Below, piece after piece: positions 28,349-42,526 of a stretch of 64,000 bases of DNA; the first letter of the stretch is position 1; the number at the start of each line of letters is the position of its first letter. Location of the stretch: NCBI GenBank assembly GCA_022605955.1, contig JAKCOZ010000008.1, positions 7,752,001 through 7,816,000 of the forward strand, given 5' to 3'. A model generated the notes under the pieces. That model saw nothing but the letters and a program-made list of their open reading frames with translations. It did no database searches and had not been told where the DNA came from. A program made the translations under genes and the position numbers. The stretch is from Rallus limicola (Eukaryota > Chordata > Aves > Gruiformes > Rallidae).

Positions 28349-31300
28349 TGCAGAAGCTGTGAGCTTCTGTTCATGGCACTGGCACAAGCATTCACACACT
28401 TGCTGGGAGGAGTCCCTCAAGCTAAACTGGACAATTCAAATCCTGGCAAGCATCAGTGCTGACTGGTCACCAGCATCAGTGTCCAGCTTCCAAGGAGCCT
28501 CACAGTGCCCACATTTAAATCAACCTTGATTCAAACTAGCATGGACAGCTTTCTTGTGCCACAGTCCCACCTCCCACCTTAGCAGAGAAACGCTTGAAGA
28601 GTCCTGCCTTTCAGAATGCAACTCTACTTCTTTAGAATTAAAAGCCAACGGTGCTTAAAAATAACAGTTTTATGTAATGAGTGATCCTGATTACTTGGAG
28701 AACAGACAGGAACAAAGTGGAGATCTGGAAGGGAACCCCTGGGTATCAAGACAAAGCTTCATCTGATGCAAGCTCACCCAGCCCTCTCCTGAGAGCATAC
28801 AGAATTTTTAATGTTGTTTGTAGCTCATACATAGGAAGTCAGGGGAAAAGAGGTCCATGTGGTTCCAGCGTTACAAATGACTGTCAAAAGGTGAGACTGC
28901 TGGCTGTGTCTTCAGCCAATGTGCTCAGTAAAGCCCAACACAGACCTTTAAAGCTCGACCTGGATCTCCAGAATGTCTGGATTATTTTTAATCAATCCAT
29001 ATTTCTTTCTCTGTTACTTCTGGGTTCTGAGCTGCAGGTGATGCTCAGAGTACATTCTCAAGCTTTTACTAAAATAACAAAAGCTGGAACCATCATTTCA
29101 AATATAGTAAATTCTAAACTGTGTTGCTTAATCATCTGCAGAACATCATTTCTAACAGCACTGGGCACGGTGAGACTCCAGACTGTTAACGCTGGTATTT
29201 CTCCCCTGGTATCAATAAAGATGAACCAGCTTCACCTGAAGGCTGGTTTAGGGTCTGGTCCTGTTTCTATGGGGCTAATTGAGCCCTTGAAAAATCCCCA
29301 TGTTTAGATGTATTTGATTCTTTCTGCCTGCCAGTAGTGTCTGAAACTACCGGCTGTCATCCTTGGTGCTTTCTGGTCCAAAGAAGGTGCAGAAGTGGGA
29401 TAGCAAGCCTCAGGAAGCCTACAGCAGAATACCTCTATAAGAATTAAATTATAAACAGCAGAGTCTGTGTTAATATTAAAACTACTTTTCTGCTGTTTTC
29501 TTTGGAGACTCAAACACTGCATTGGTCAGAAGAAATTCCTGGTCACATCTGGCCTGAGCGTGGTAATCATGGCTATGTCTAGTCCCTGCTGAATTTATTA
29601 CCCTGATGTATTATTTAGAGGACTTTGTTTATACTGACAGGCCAATAAAAGGAAAGTTAGTTTTGCAAAAGTGACACTCTGAGTTTGTATTTTTGGCTTT
29701 GATCTGCCCCAGCTGAAAACAACAGGCGTTTTGTCTCTGCCATGGATGGCATTAGCATCAGCCCTTACAGGCTACGATGTTTCTTGCTGCATTAAACATT
29801 GGCCATCGACATAATCCTGTATTTAAGGTGATAGATTGGAACTTGGTGCCCGAGAGACCACTCGGTCTTGCTAGGTTGGGATGACACAGGAGGGGCCTGA
29901 CAGTAGCCTGCTTTCCTTGGAAAGCCTTTACTCTCATCTGCTGTGAAATGCCCGTTCAATGGTCCCTGCTAAATCTTGTATGTTTATAATGGCATCGGAT
30001 GCTGCTGCGAATCACCCAGGGAGCAGATGGCAAGGAATTCAAGTACCTAACTCCCTTTGATGCCCCTGGCAGCAAAGCATCCAAATATCTTCATAGATTT
30101 GAGCCAGAGAGCTGTGCCAGAATGCAAACAAAGGCATCTTTAACCTCAGACATGGCAGCAACTTGCTGGTTGTGGACAGTCTTCCTCTCAGTCTCTCAGA
30201 CCCCACAGGTTGTTTGCAGTTATTGCTCTGGAGTGTGTTAGACTCCCAAAGGGGCAGAGCAACATTACTAATTTATACTAATCACTCTAAAAATAACACA
30301 AAAAGCTGTGGAATAATATCTGGGAGGAGGCAATGGAAAAGCACAACTGTCCCATCTGCTCTTCCAACCCCTCAAATAGATCAGATCACAGAGAAAATCT
30401 CCTTTTTAATGAAACAGGGTGACATATTTTTGTAAGTACCTTGAAGGATGTCAGAATTCCCCACTGGGTGTACTGACAACACCTCACACAGGAGAAGTAA
30501 AGCTATTTAGGCAGTTTCAGGAGAGAAGTGATGAATTCTTACTGTGATTATGGTTGTTATTGAAATGAGTGTCTGTTCCAGGAGTTGGAGATTGCTATAC
30601 AATTGAATGTCACTGCTAAAGGTGGAGTTTATGTGTTAGATTAAAATAAATACTCAAGGTAGGAGGGATAGGTAGTAGAAGAAAGTGCTTCCCAGAAGGA
30701 TGAACTGGGAATAGATAAAGTCCATGGGAATGGCCCAGTTGAAAAAATATTTTCCCAAGGGGCCTATTTATCAAATCAGAACAATCAAAATAAAATGTTG
30801 ATAAAGTAAACCAAGCGAGGGAGGGACGATCTGTGATGGAAAGAGGTGTCTGTGTTTGATTTTTTGGCCTTAAGCACGAGTTACTGGATGAGACTGAACG
30901 CACTGACCATGCAAGTGATCACAGTAGTCTCCGTTATCCTTAAGCCAAGTGAATATCCTGGTGTGTCTCTGTTAAAGTATGCAAATGTGAGGACGTGATG
31001 TTTGCAATCTGATTTCAGCCCCCTGAAAGTAAAGAAATCCAGACAAGATGACACAGAGATAAAAATAACTATTTGCATCAGCGATTATTTGTTTAACCTG
31101 CAGGCAGAACTCAGTCTGGAGTCATCTGCACACAGCCCAGCACTGCAAAGTCTTGCATGTATCTGGACCCTGGTTTTGTAATTGCTACATTTGCCTATCT
31201 CTTATCTTGTTCCCTTTGAGTATTTGCTGGGCTTGCTATGTATAACAGAAACAGTGCCCATAAATATCCAGCAGAAGTCTAACAGCACATAGCTTTCCAC

Positions 31301-31935
31301 TGATAGTGGTGGAATAATACCTTCTTGGCACTGAGGGCTCGTGGGAGGCCTGTGTACAGATAATATATACCTGCAGAGGATTCTTGCACTGCCAGCAGCA
31401 GGTTTCATGGACAAGACCCTAATAATTTTTTAATTTAATCACTTGGTGTAACACTGGATTTGCTGGTCTTTTGGCTTCACCCAGCAAGCTGCTTGGATCC
31501 AGCAGGCTCTCCTTCAGCTGGAAAGATTCCTGGGCGCTGACAATTCTTGAACCACTGAACACTTTAAGGAGTGCTGCCTTTTGCAAGCATTCCCCAGAAG
31601 AGGCTTTTTCAAACACATTCTTCCCATGACAGACGTGTAGCATGAAGGTTTTGCATTTTCTTATGTTATACTAGATACTGCAAGGGAGATACTCTGTTTC
31701 TTATCAAAGCCTTTCTCTCTTCTCTCAAAGATACCATTATAATTCTGGTTTTCCTCAGCAAGAAAGGCCTGACTGTTTTTCAGACCCGTTCAGTCAAGAT
31801 AACCTATGTCCAACTGTTCATTTGGGCACTTCATGGCTTGCTCGAGGAATTCTTAGTGTCTTTTCTTTGATGAGACTAGCAGCAGCAGCTCAACTCTAAA
31901 CACAGCAGTAATCATTACTAATGAAAGTACCCATA

Positions 31936-32313
31936 TGCCCTGGTTCTGGCCAGGCCAGGGTTAACCTCCCCAAGCAGCCAGCACAGGTGAGCTGAGTTAG
32001 CCTGGGCTGTTTTCCACACCGCTTGACACCACTTCCCCATAAAAGGGGCAGGTTGGGAATGGCATGGGCTTGTTGCCTCCAGGGTAGTCTGAGTGTGGTC
32101 TGTTGGGCAGCATTCTGTAATCACTTGGGTCAATAAGGTGTTCCATGTTAGCACTGGATGTGAGTGTAAGTGTTCTGTGTTGTATGTTCTTGGTAATTTT
32201 TGTCAGTAACCTGTCCTTATCCCAACCCAGAGAGGTGCTCTCTTTCTCTCCTGTGGGAGTGAGTGAGCAAGTGGCATGTGGTGCTTGGCCTGGGGCTGAA
32301 CCACCACACTGTA
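31936..32313 (+). mobile_element. Solo LTR, probably related to the one at 18869
   Basis: Begins TGCCCTGGTTCTGGCCAGG, has a TATA-like CATAAAAGGGG near 32038, and towards the end carries TCCTTATCCCAACCCA, a 16-base block also present in the LTR at 18869-19451. The inner end GGGGCTGAACCACCACA mirrors the start. Flanks CCATA (31931-31935) and CCATC (32314-32318) could be a target-site duplication with one mutation; if so the 3' edge is 32313, otherwise it is about 32308. No retroviral internal genes. Confidence 0.82.
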
Positions 32314-32319
32314 CCATCA

Positions 32320-35300
32320 CCTTCTTCATATCTCTAGGTAAGGCTTTAGTTCCCACGGTAAAAAACAGATAGTAATTTCTGTAAAACTGGTAGCTGTAGA
32401 TTTGAGTAGATGTCTCAGTGGCTGTTAGCAATCTCAAATTGGAGCTATTCTGACTCAGATCTAGACCAGCTTCCAATTGCTAAAACAATTTCTGTAGAAC
32501 CATATTAGTTCCTCTTGAACCCTCTCAGCTGCAGTCTGTATGGGTGAGATTTCCAAAAAGTTGTAGATATTTTGGATGACCACCATTAAACACCATGGGA
32601 TGGGTATGACATACCATAGACTCTGTGTGATTGTAAGGTGTCTCCAGCCAGGCACCCAGAATTTTTAGTCAATTTTAAAGTTTGGGTTGAGTGATTTCAT
32701 TTAAATATGCTAATTGATATCAGAAAGCTATTTGGCAAAAAGCTTATTGTCTCTGAGCTATCCATCTAATGCATTTTGAAATCTTTTGACTTAATGTATT
32801 TTAGTTGGTCCTCATCTACTTGAGTAATATAAGAGGGAACAGCTTGTTTCCTTTGGAATGGAGACACTGTTTGTGAAAGAGCCTTTCCAGGACTGAGTCA
32901 CTGATGAAAGGAGGAAGTTCATTTAGTGTGCTACCAGGAAAACTGCAAAGAAAAAAGTGAATTTTCAGTTTGTCCAGAAGAAAACTGAGGGCTGAGAGAG
33001 TCAGGCAGCATTAAATAGAGGATATTCAGCTGCCACATGAAACAAACTCCTTCCTTTTCTCTTGGTGGCACTCAGAGCAAAAAATGGAACCTGGGTTGTC
33101 AAAGGTTTAGCATCTCAAATCACTGAGCCAAGCTCAGTCCTTGCTAGAAAAAACTACAGTATGAAGTGTTTGATGCAGTCACATGTAATTAACTCTGAGT
33201 TGGAGACATCTCCGTGGTGGTAGGGGACCTGGCAGCAGAGAGTGCACAGATTGCAAGTCCAGGGAATGGGACATGAGGTGCCCACCCAGAACAGCTCTTT
33301 CCTGAGCATGTGGGAGTGTGAGGTGCAGTCAGACACCACTTCTGCTAGTGTGCATCATGCGTGCCTCTGGGCTGTGTGCACAGGCACAGAAGGGACCTCC
33401 TGTGAGCCACTTTTTGCCCCAGTGTGCTCAGATGAGTCCTGCATGCACATGCTGGAAGGTTGTGCTGCTCTGAGAACACAGGAAACCCATGGGCTGAGCT
33501 CTGCCCAGGAATTCATCTCCACAGAATTCATTTGGCAGTTGTCTGATCAGCACTGTTGGGATCAGGCCTGTTGGGATTTGCTGACTTCAACTAATGATTG
33601 TCATTAAATATTTATTTTAATTATAGTCAAGGTCAGGGGCTTCATCAAGGAACCTTGCTATTACATGGGGACCTTTATTAGGCCTTTCTTGCCAAAGTGT
33701 TTGTCTTATAGACTATACATATCAAGTCACAAAATGATTCTGTTCTTAATGTCAAGTCCTGATCGGCTCATGACAATTTCCATTCAGCAAAGCACAAGGT
33801 TTTTTCTTTCCTTCTAAGGCCTTTTCAGCTCGTTCTGCCAAATTCAGGCCTGCCCTCCTGTGGATGTGTTTTCTGCACTTCTGTTTGACTTAAATTGTCT
33901 GTAAGAAAAAGCAGCACTGAAAATTACCAACCAACATCACAGGGTGCTGCTGGAAAAACTGAGTGGCTTTCAGGGAGATGAACTCTAGTGAGCCTTTCCT
34001 CTGCCCCTCTGACTTTGTGGTAACAAAACATATTAGAACCAATGCAGGAACTGGAAAGAAAAGAGCTCTATCAGCTATGAGCTGGTTTACAGAAATAAGA
34101 GAAGGGATTGAAAAGAACTTGGACATAAAGAAAGAACAGAGCTGCTGTTGTGTTTCCAGTACAGGGGAAACAGCGTGTGTGTGTGTGTCTCTCTCACTCT
34201 GTTTGGGATGCCATATCCAACCTCAGCAGGTGTAGCTGATTACTGTCAGCCTGCAGGCCACACTGGGACTCTGCCCCTGCAGTTGTTGAAGCAGCATCCT
34301 CAGATAGCACTTTATTTGAAAAAAAAGAACTTTTTAGCCTTTTGCAGAGGAACTCACCTAAAAAGGAATTATATATAACTCAGTTTTTATCTATGATTTC
34401 TCTTGGAAATCTCCTTTCTCTTTTGCAATTGATGTCATGAAAAAACAACAATTGTGTTGGTGGAGAAATACAGAAAGCTTGTATCTGTCCCCCCAGCCAC
34501 TGTAAAGGGGATTGTGGGTGAGTGGGGTGTACAGAGGGAGGGTAGCTGCCCTCTCAGTACAGCCACTGTGCTGTGCTGGATGGTTCTGGGGGCTGGACTT
34601 GGCCCCTGCCTTCCAGTCCCTCAGCTGTAAGTCATGGAAAGCACCAAGCTGTGACCATCCCCTGTGGATGGATAAGGGGACTCCTCACCCCACCTGACTG
34701 CTTTGTGCCATGGGAATGTAACCAGAGTTATCCTGATATCTGTAGGCAACTACTTAGGGAAGAGTAATCTACAGCGTTCCCCCAAAGCTCTCCCAGTCTC
34801 CAACTATTCTTTTCTCTGGGATTTTCCTGAGTGAGATGTGCTACATCTCAACCAAGCTCTTCTCTCAGCACATGTCCAGTGCTGTCTCCTCCAGAATCCC
34901 CATGGGTTTCTTCCATTTCCATGTCCTTTGGTGAGGGCCTCTAGAGTTCTGTTACCCATGGCATGGAGAATCCTCACTCATATTTCCCCCAAAGAGTCAC
35001 AATTTTTCTTTTATGTGGGTGAGAATGATCAGAACATTCCTGCCTCAGAGTTTTCTGACTCTCTTATCTTTTTTTTTTAATTTTATTTTAAAACATGATG
35101 CTTTTGCTCCTAGTCTTTGCTTACATCTCTCAGCAGATACAGTTTTGACTGCTGATGGGCTGCAAGGTAGCATGGATCTCAGTTGTTTATGCATAAATTC
35201 AATACTAATGGCAATCTGAAACTTATATTATGATGATTGGTTTTCTTGCAGTGAAAGAAAAGTTCTTAATGATTTCAACAAGGAAAAAGCTAAAACCAGA

Positions 35301-38300
35301 ATCTCCCTTAAACCTTTTAATTAGAACCATGGCAAAGAACCAAAGAGGGAGGGGAAGGTTTTTGCTTGGTTTTCTTTATAATCTATGAAACTTAGGTTTT
35401 TAGGAGCTCTCCCAAGCAGAAAGGATGATAGTTTACTTTTTTAATAGATACAGAAAAGAGAAAGGTTTGATTATTGAATCAACAGGTTTTTCCATGGGCA
35501 ACTACTGAAATCAAGGTTGGAAGCTGATTGGAAGGTAAGGGGACACAAGTCCTTTCAACCATGGTTTCTCTGTGACATAGTGTACTATTATGCCAAGATA
35601 CAAATTCATATTCTCTGGACAACAGGTAGCTCATTTATTTGAGCTACCCTCCCATCTTTTTCCTCCCTTTTCAGAGACTACTAAAAGATGCAATAGGATA
35701 GTGTTACACAAAAAGAGTACAAAAGGTAGTATAGCCTTTCTACTAATAACATTCCTGTGTGGGTCAAAGATACTCTCTTGGCCTGTGACACTGCCCTCCT
35801 TCCTTCCCTGCTTGTGGGAAACTGTAGACACCTGTGCCTTCTCTCAGCAGGAGGAGAATTTCTTCCCTCATTGACAGATACTTCCTCAGGAAAAAAATGC
35901 TCTGTCCCTTCAATTTCCTACATATTAAATTTGACCTGGTAAAGGATGGTTTATCAATGAGCCTGAAGTTTTAAAAACTGAGTGGTAGCAGCCAGCTACT
36001 TTTCCAGGTTTGTTTTTTGTTTTCTAGTGCAAATACACAGTGGAAACATAAGAAATTATGTCCAGAGCTCCATGTGGTCACACTGAAATGCTACTTCCTC
36101 AACATCCATTTGCAAGTATTTAATATGCAGCAGTTGATCTCAACATATCACTTGCACCCTTACATACCACTTATGTACTTTCATTGCTTACCAGAGATTT
36201 GGGATGACAGAAGGTCTCTTTTCAAAGAGTTTTCACTAGCATGGACTGCTTAGAGCCTCCTAGACCAGCAAGGATAACTGCACACCAAAGGGAAGTAGGA
36301 AAGACACAGAAAATCTGGGCTGTCTTGCAAGGCTCTGGCCATTGTATTGCTGCCAGTGACTGTCCTGAGCAACGTGAACTATTAATGCATTGTTAATAAT
36401 TCTATTAATGTTATTACAGCTGTTATCAGCAATTAAATACCTATGTAAGTCATCCCTTAAACAGATGCCGGGATCTCAGCCCTGGCCAGCAGAGGCCACT
36501 AAGAGATTATAGGAAGAGCTGATGTACGAGGCCCCGGTGGCATTGGTGTTCAGCATGCTCACTGCTGGAAAGCATCACAGCCAGGGAGCTGGACTTCTAC
36601 TAAAAAGAAGGAATCTTCCTAGGGTTTTCAAACTTTTCATGAAGTTTAAAATAATCTTGGGACGAATATTGCTTTTGCTGCTGGTCTGCACTCTGGTAGT
36701 TGCTGGAGTAGGTGCAGAGAGAAAACTCTTTAGAAAGAGATCTAGGATGCTCTTCCACTTGTGCATGCTTAGTAACTACACTGTGTGGTTTGATACCATT
36801 AGCCAAAGGTAGATCAGCAGCATGCTTGTGTCAGGGTTTAATGGCCAAGCTGAGATGTTGCCTGTCATCCTTTTTGAATGGACAGTAGTAAGGGCTCAGG
36901 TGCAGCCTGTGGGGCCCAGTTGTCTATGTCTCAGGGACATGGCAAAGGGGCTGAGATGAGCTTTGAATCTGCTGTCTTTACTATAGTCTTGGGTTCATCT
37001 TGATATTTTGTGGGTTTTGCAGTACTATGTTACTCCAAAGTTGTAGTCTTTCCTGAAGTTTTTCTCAGACTGCTTCATAAATCACACCTAATACCATAGC
37101 ATCTTCCCTCAGTCTGAGCAATCCATCATTTGATTCTGGGGTACACATTGCTGTGAAGGGAGAAGCATTAGGTAAAGGAAGCCAGTTTTGGCTTAGTAAC
37201 TTACTCTTACTGTGATGTGCAGATTCCTTTAAGTCTTGAGCTTGTTTGTGTGTTGCAGCTGCTCATGATGAGCTAGGAAAAGTCAGCTGAAATTTTGCCC
37301 AGTGCATGTCTTCAAGTGTAAAACTCTGGCACATGCAGTTCTGGCAGCTCAGGGAGGTTTCAGGGTGACTTTGGGTTCAGTGCTGATTGTGCCAGGAACA
37401 GGCTTTTCACGGACCCTCCTGGAGCATTGAAGGCAGCTCTTCCCCAAATTCAGCTCTTCATTTTAGTCTCTTTGCTGAAAGCCCACCCCTAAAACAGGTG
37501 GCAGGAGCTCTTCAGAGGGAGTTCTTCAGTTGGGCTGTATATATTTTCCTTTCTCACAGTAAAGGCTGAGCACACTAAGCAGGGACACGGCAGGAGCTGG
37601 GAGGCACAGCCTTGCAGAGAGGCAAGATGCTGCCATTGCTCCGTGGCAATGACTTGGCTCAAGGCAAGTGGCTTCTGACTGAACACCCAGCCTGGTGCCA
37701 GCCTGGCTGTGCCATTGCAAACTGTGCCTGTGCCATCCTTGGCAGCTCATGCTCTGTGTGGGAGATGGGAGACCAGGTGTTCCTGTGTCAGGATCCATTA
37801 CAGTGATGGGATGTCTGAGCAGGCAAAAGCATAGGCAGAATTCCTCACAGTTTCATGTGTGTTGTTCCTGTTGTTACCCTGTAGGTCTGAATCTGGTCTG
37901 TTCCCCATGCTGCATCAAATACAGACCAGAGATGTGAAGTGAGCTCAGGCAAATCTGTACTTTAAATGGACTTTATTAAAGGTACACTTACGACTCAGCC
38001 CTGCAGCAGAAAGTACCAGGTTCTACCTCCTTCCTTTCCTTCTGGGGAGAGAAAGTGTAGCAGAAGTTGCATCCGTTACTACTTCAAAGCCTGAGTGTAA
38101 AGAAAGAAGCTTGGTAGGCATGGTGTTATTAGGTAAAACAGGTCTGGTTCACCAAGAAAACTGTTTTGTGGCAGTCCAAATGGTAGTGTCAGGTAAACAA
38201 GAGGGCAGCCTTCCATGAAACTTGGCCAAGAAAGTTCCTCCTTCCTGGTTTCACCATTGATGGGGAGTTACCAGCTGGGACAGCAGTTCTGCTGTCTCAG

Positions 38301-38930
38301 TTCAGGGATTTTCTTCTCCACTGTTTGACACTTTCAATGTGTTTCACGAAGGCTGAGCACTCAAATACCTTGAAGAGGTTTATGTGAGCTCATGTCAAGT
38401 CCTTTAAGCACTTAAAGTACAGCGAGATGTAAGTTGTACAGATTACAGGCTAAACTATAAATTATTAATAAGCTTGTTCTGGAACTTCATCATGTACTTG
38501 AAAGGCAATTTTACAGCCTAATGCGTGTCAGTAGCCTGTACCAGCATGCTCATTCACTCAGCAAAGTAGAAAAGGATTTTAAAGGATGTGGAGATGTTTT
38601 TTCCATAGGATTTTCTCACTTGCCTTTCACTAACTCACACAATTTATAAAATATTTTGTCCTCCTGGAAATTTTGTGGTGCTGTTTTTAGACTGGAGACA
38701 TTGTATCTTATGCTTGCAGATCCTGTTGCAGATAAAGTTGTTCAAACTGAAAAATGGAATAAATTCATGTTATAAGTGGCACATTTAAACAGCTTTACCA
38801 GGCTGTGCTCCTGAGATTCAAATGTACGCTACAGTAAGAGAAATTGTACTTGGCAAAGACTTTTCAAAATAAACTGAAGTTCCACTGGCACACTTCAGCT
38901 CTCTGCCAATTGTTACATGGTCTAATTTCA
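32320..38930. other. Intergenic region, middle part
   Basis: No gene recognised on either strand. Scattered open frames of 60-120 codons are unrelated to known families as far as I can tell and lack supporting splice signals. Confidence 0.6.
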
Positions 38931-38935
38931 GCAAG

Positions 38936-39550
38936 ATCACAGAATGTTAGGAGTTGGAAGGGACCTTGAAACTTCATTTAGTCCAACCCCCCCTGCCAGT
39001 AGCATCACCTGGACTTAATAGCCCAGGAACATGTCCAGGTGGGTTTGAATGTCTCCAGGGGAGGAGACTCCACAACCTCTCTGGGCAGTCTGTCTGTCTG
39101 GCAGTGCTCTCTCACCCTCACAGTGAAAAAGCTTCTCCTTATATTCACATGGAACTTCCTATAGTCCAGCTTGTACCTGCTGCATCTTGTCCTACTGCTG
39201 GTCATCACTGAGAAGAGCCTGACTCTCCTCTGATTCTCATCCTTTATGTAAGCATTTATAAACATTAGTAAGGTCACCCCTCAGTTGCCTCCAAGCTGAA
39301 GAGGCCCAGCTCCCTCGACCTCTCCTCATAAGGAAGGTGTTCCACTCCATTTTGGTGGACCTGTGCTGGCTTCTTCCAGGGATTCTATGTCATCCAGCTG
39401 TCCCCCAGGTCCTTCTCACCCACAGTGCTCTCCAACAGGCCAGTCTCCAAACTATACTGGTACCTGGGGTTGTTCTTCCCCAGATGCCAGACCCTACGCT
39501 TGCCCCTGTTAAATAACATTAACCTTCTCCCCACCCGGCTCTCCAGCATC
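38936..39550 (-). mobile_element. CR1 LINE, 5'-truncated, antisense
   Basis: Starts with the reverse complement of the CR1 tail (ATCACAGAATGTTAGGAGTT, GGAAGGGACCTTGAAACTTC). The minus strand then reads remnants of ORF2 ([17 protein letters not shown]) and continues into blocks such as GAAGAGGCCCAGCTCCCTCG. Frame is disrupted. The 5' edge, near 39,550, is approximate. Confidence 0.9.
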
Positions 39551-40251
39551 TAAAGATGTGACTTTTCAGGTGAGAGAATTTTCCCTCAATCCAGAGGGAA
39601 ACCTACCAAACCTGGTGTGTATACTGACACCAATGAGAGGATGCAAATCTCCCGTGTGACAGCAAACGGGAATCCGTCCTAGGCAGAGAGGTCATAACTA
39701 CTCTCAGCGCTCTGCTCTAGCTCTGCTCTCTGCAGCTTGCCTTCCTGGTGTCAAAGCTGTTGTGTTCAGCAGGTGGCACCAGCCGCTCAGGGGCAGCGCA
39801 GGCTCCGAGATCACACAGCCGCATGTTGGTGTGTCCTGTGACAAAATCTCAGCTGTCCCCAGAGCCAGGAAAGTGACAGTCCAACCCCCAGCCCATCGCT
39901 GGAAGCGCTGGAGAACGCTGTTCTCTCTGTAAGGGAAGTTTATTTTTCCTGCCCTCTGACTGTGCTTTGAATTCTTTACCTTGCCTGTGCCGTTGTTTAA
40001 TTTGTGTATCCAAGGCAGAGCTTTCCTCAGTGCTCTGCTAACCCAGGTGGCCCCCCAGCAGAGCAGCATGGGATTTGCTGGCAGGGCTGGGCAAGGGGCA
40101 CTGCCCCACAGCACCCTTTTGCCTGCTGCTGCAGACGCTGTGTCCTACTGCACAGCCCTCACGTGAATGGCCCCTCTGTAGATAGAACAAGTGGGTATCC
40201 AAAATAAATTGCTATGACTGGTTCTGTTACACTGCTAAAGGTACCTGCGCT

Positions 40252-40345
40252 TCCATTGTGGGAGCCCTATCCCTGGAGGCGTTCGAGGCCTGGTTGGGCT
40301 TTGGGCACCCTGGGCTAGGCACTCTCTGGATCTATGATTCTCCTG
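40252..40345 (+). mobile_element. CR1 remnant, sense
   Basis: CTGGAGGCGTTCGAGGCCTG, then TTGGGCACCCTGGGCTAGGC and ATCTATGATTCTCC, correspond to the CR1 block TTCAAGGCCAGGTTGGA..GGGCAACCTGGTCTAG. Short and diverged. Confidence 0.65.
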
Positions 40346-42505
40346 CCCATTGTACAAAAGCGGCGAGAAGCTGTGCACAAAGTGGGCACGAGGTACAGCA
40401 TGGGGCAGTGGGCACTGTGAAGCAGAGACTTCACAAGCAAGGGGCAGGTAATGCCAGCCTGGTCTATGCACACTCCCAACCAAAGCCCTGGCCTTACAGT
40501 ATTCCACAGGTCTTTATTTTCCTCATGAGAAATCTCATTGCCTTTACCAGTACAGACATGGTTTATCGAGAATACCAGTTAGTCCTAGATTAGGCATGGT
40601 TAGGTAGGTTGGTGTCCCACAGCTAGGCTTGAGGTCGGTATTGTTTTATGCCAGTGGAATGATTTCCATACCAGGACATACATCCATAATTATTTTCATG
40701 CCTAAATTACACATCTCCAGCCAGAATAATATACCTGGCTGAACAACATAGCACGGGTTTGTTTTAGCTGCCCAGCTTGTGTTTAATCTCTGGACAGAAG
40801 CAGACAGCACAGTGGAGCCACAGGTTTCCCTGGGGAAATGCTCCAGACTCTGGGCAGACAGTAGGAGGAGATACAAGGGGTTTATGCTATGATAGGTAGA
40901 GTCTGGATATGGCTTTTCTCGACAAGGTGGACAGTGTGTGGATTGAGAGCACAAACCCAGAGGAAATTAAGCAGTGATTCCTTGTCAAGTGACAAGGAGT
41001 GCCAAAAGGGGCAACTACTTTGACCGAGTCTTGATGCAGAAGTCATTCTGTAAACACAAGGAGTGAGGCGTTATCCTTATATAAGTGTTTTCTGTCTTGC
41101 TGTGGATGCACAGAGAGGAGACACAGTGCACCCCTAATATTTTCTAGCATTAATGTGGGAATTTCACACCGGTCACAAACCCTGAAGCCACAAGAAAGTT
41201 AGAAAGTCATTTTCAGGAAACCCTTTGATATCTCATTGGTATGCACTTCAATGGATATTTCAGATTAATTCCTTTGCATATTCTCTATAGTTAAAAGAAA
41301 AAAGCGTTGGCAGTGGTTTTTCATAACTCCCCACCTTTAAAGTGTGTTGCCTTAGTTACCGTGGCCAGCTTGAGAGACAGCAAATTTAGTACTAATACAT
41401 TTTCAAAGCTCTGCAGTTTCTGTAAAATCTCTGTGTCATAATCAGCTACAACATATGCTTTTATCATCCTGTTAATAAGCTACAGTGGTGATGTCTAGCC
41501 AAGTTAAATCAGAGGTGCAGATTGTCACAAGCCAGAACAATAATAGCCTTGGGTCATTACCTTAGTGACTGTCCCGTGTACATTGGGAGAAACAGGTTGT
41601 GGAATTTCCCTGTAATTAGAAATAAGATTGGCATCAAATGGCTCAGCTACCTGGTTCCTGAAAGCAGCCTGCTGTAGGCAAGCTCATTCTTTCCCTGGTA
41701 GGAAACCGATGGGTCTTAAGTTGTCCCCTCGATCGGCGATTCAGTATTTTCTGATGAGAAAACCACAGGAAACAATTATTCTTTAAATGGTGACTCCACC
41801 ACAAACAGAGTTATCAGAGGTCTCAAAGGCTGTTTATTCGTTTATCTTGTTCTCACGAGCACAGTTGGTGTTTTGAGAGCAGCTCTTCCCATAACCTGTT
41901 GTGACAGAAGCAATTTTCCACCCCTACTCTCTTTCTTCTGTTCAACTTTTACCATTTTCAGTAGCATGAGCTTAAGTTTCAAGACATTTTCTATTATTTC
42001 TGTGATCATTTAAAGTTCCTACAGCCTTTTCAGATCTAGGGAGAAACTGTCTCCTCAGCAGAGATGGCAGCAAAGGAACAAGCAGTGCCCAGCAGAGCAT
42101 GGCTGGGGGACAGCACAGGATGGGACTGAGTTCCGCTTTCATGGAAGCAGCTCCTGCGCTCATCAGCAGCTGTGGGCTGCGTTGCAGGACTGAAAGCATT
42201 CTGTTCATTGGTACAGAGGGAGTGCTCTTCTTACCCATTAACCTGAACCTAGGTTTTTGTGGTCAGCAGAGTGAAGAATAAGAAAGAACAAAACCTGGTG
42301 GGTTATAAATGAAGCCCCATCGTTTTTCCAACTCAGTAAATTGCCACGTGATGGTGCTTCTAAACTGCATAGCACTCCATATTTTAGCTGAGTATCCCCA
42401 ACTAGTAATCTGAAGGAGCAAAACACTGGATCCGCCTTTTATTATAGCATCTCCTGGTAGCAAAAGCAATGTTCTTAGTCTTCAAAAGCACTAACAGAGC
42501 CCTCG

Positions 42506-42526
42506 CCCCCCCTCCCCCCCCTCCCC
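42506..42526 (-). repeat. C-tract, G-quadruplex-prone on minus strand
   Basis: Runs of 7, 8 and 4 cytosines separated by single T bases. The complementary strand has G-runs able to form a four-tract quadruplex when the run of 8 is split. Confidence 0.7.

Larger units (their letters stand above)
22760..31900. other. Intergenic region, proximal part
   Basis: No recognisable gene between the CFAP221 3' end and the LTR at 31936. It contains a 53-bp tandem duplication (24007), AT-rich blocks with many TAATTA/ATTAAT words (about 24,940-25,300), an A-rich run (26,767-26,815), and unusually long open frames at 27,419-28,348 and 28,681-29,307 that resemble nothing I know. Confidence 0.6.

Noticed and set aside
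36522..36812. 96-codon frame with an internal leucine-rich stretch like a signal peptide
   Set aside because: The hydrophobic stretch (ILLLLLVCTLVVAGVGA) looks suggestive, but it is not at the N-terminus, no family is recognised, and there is no promoter or splice context.
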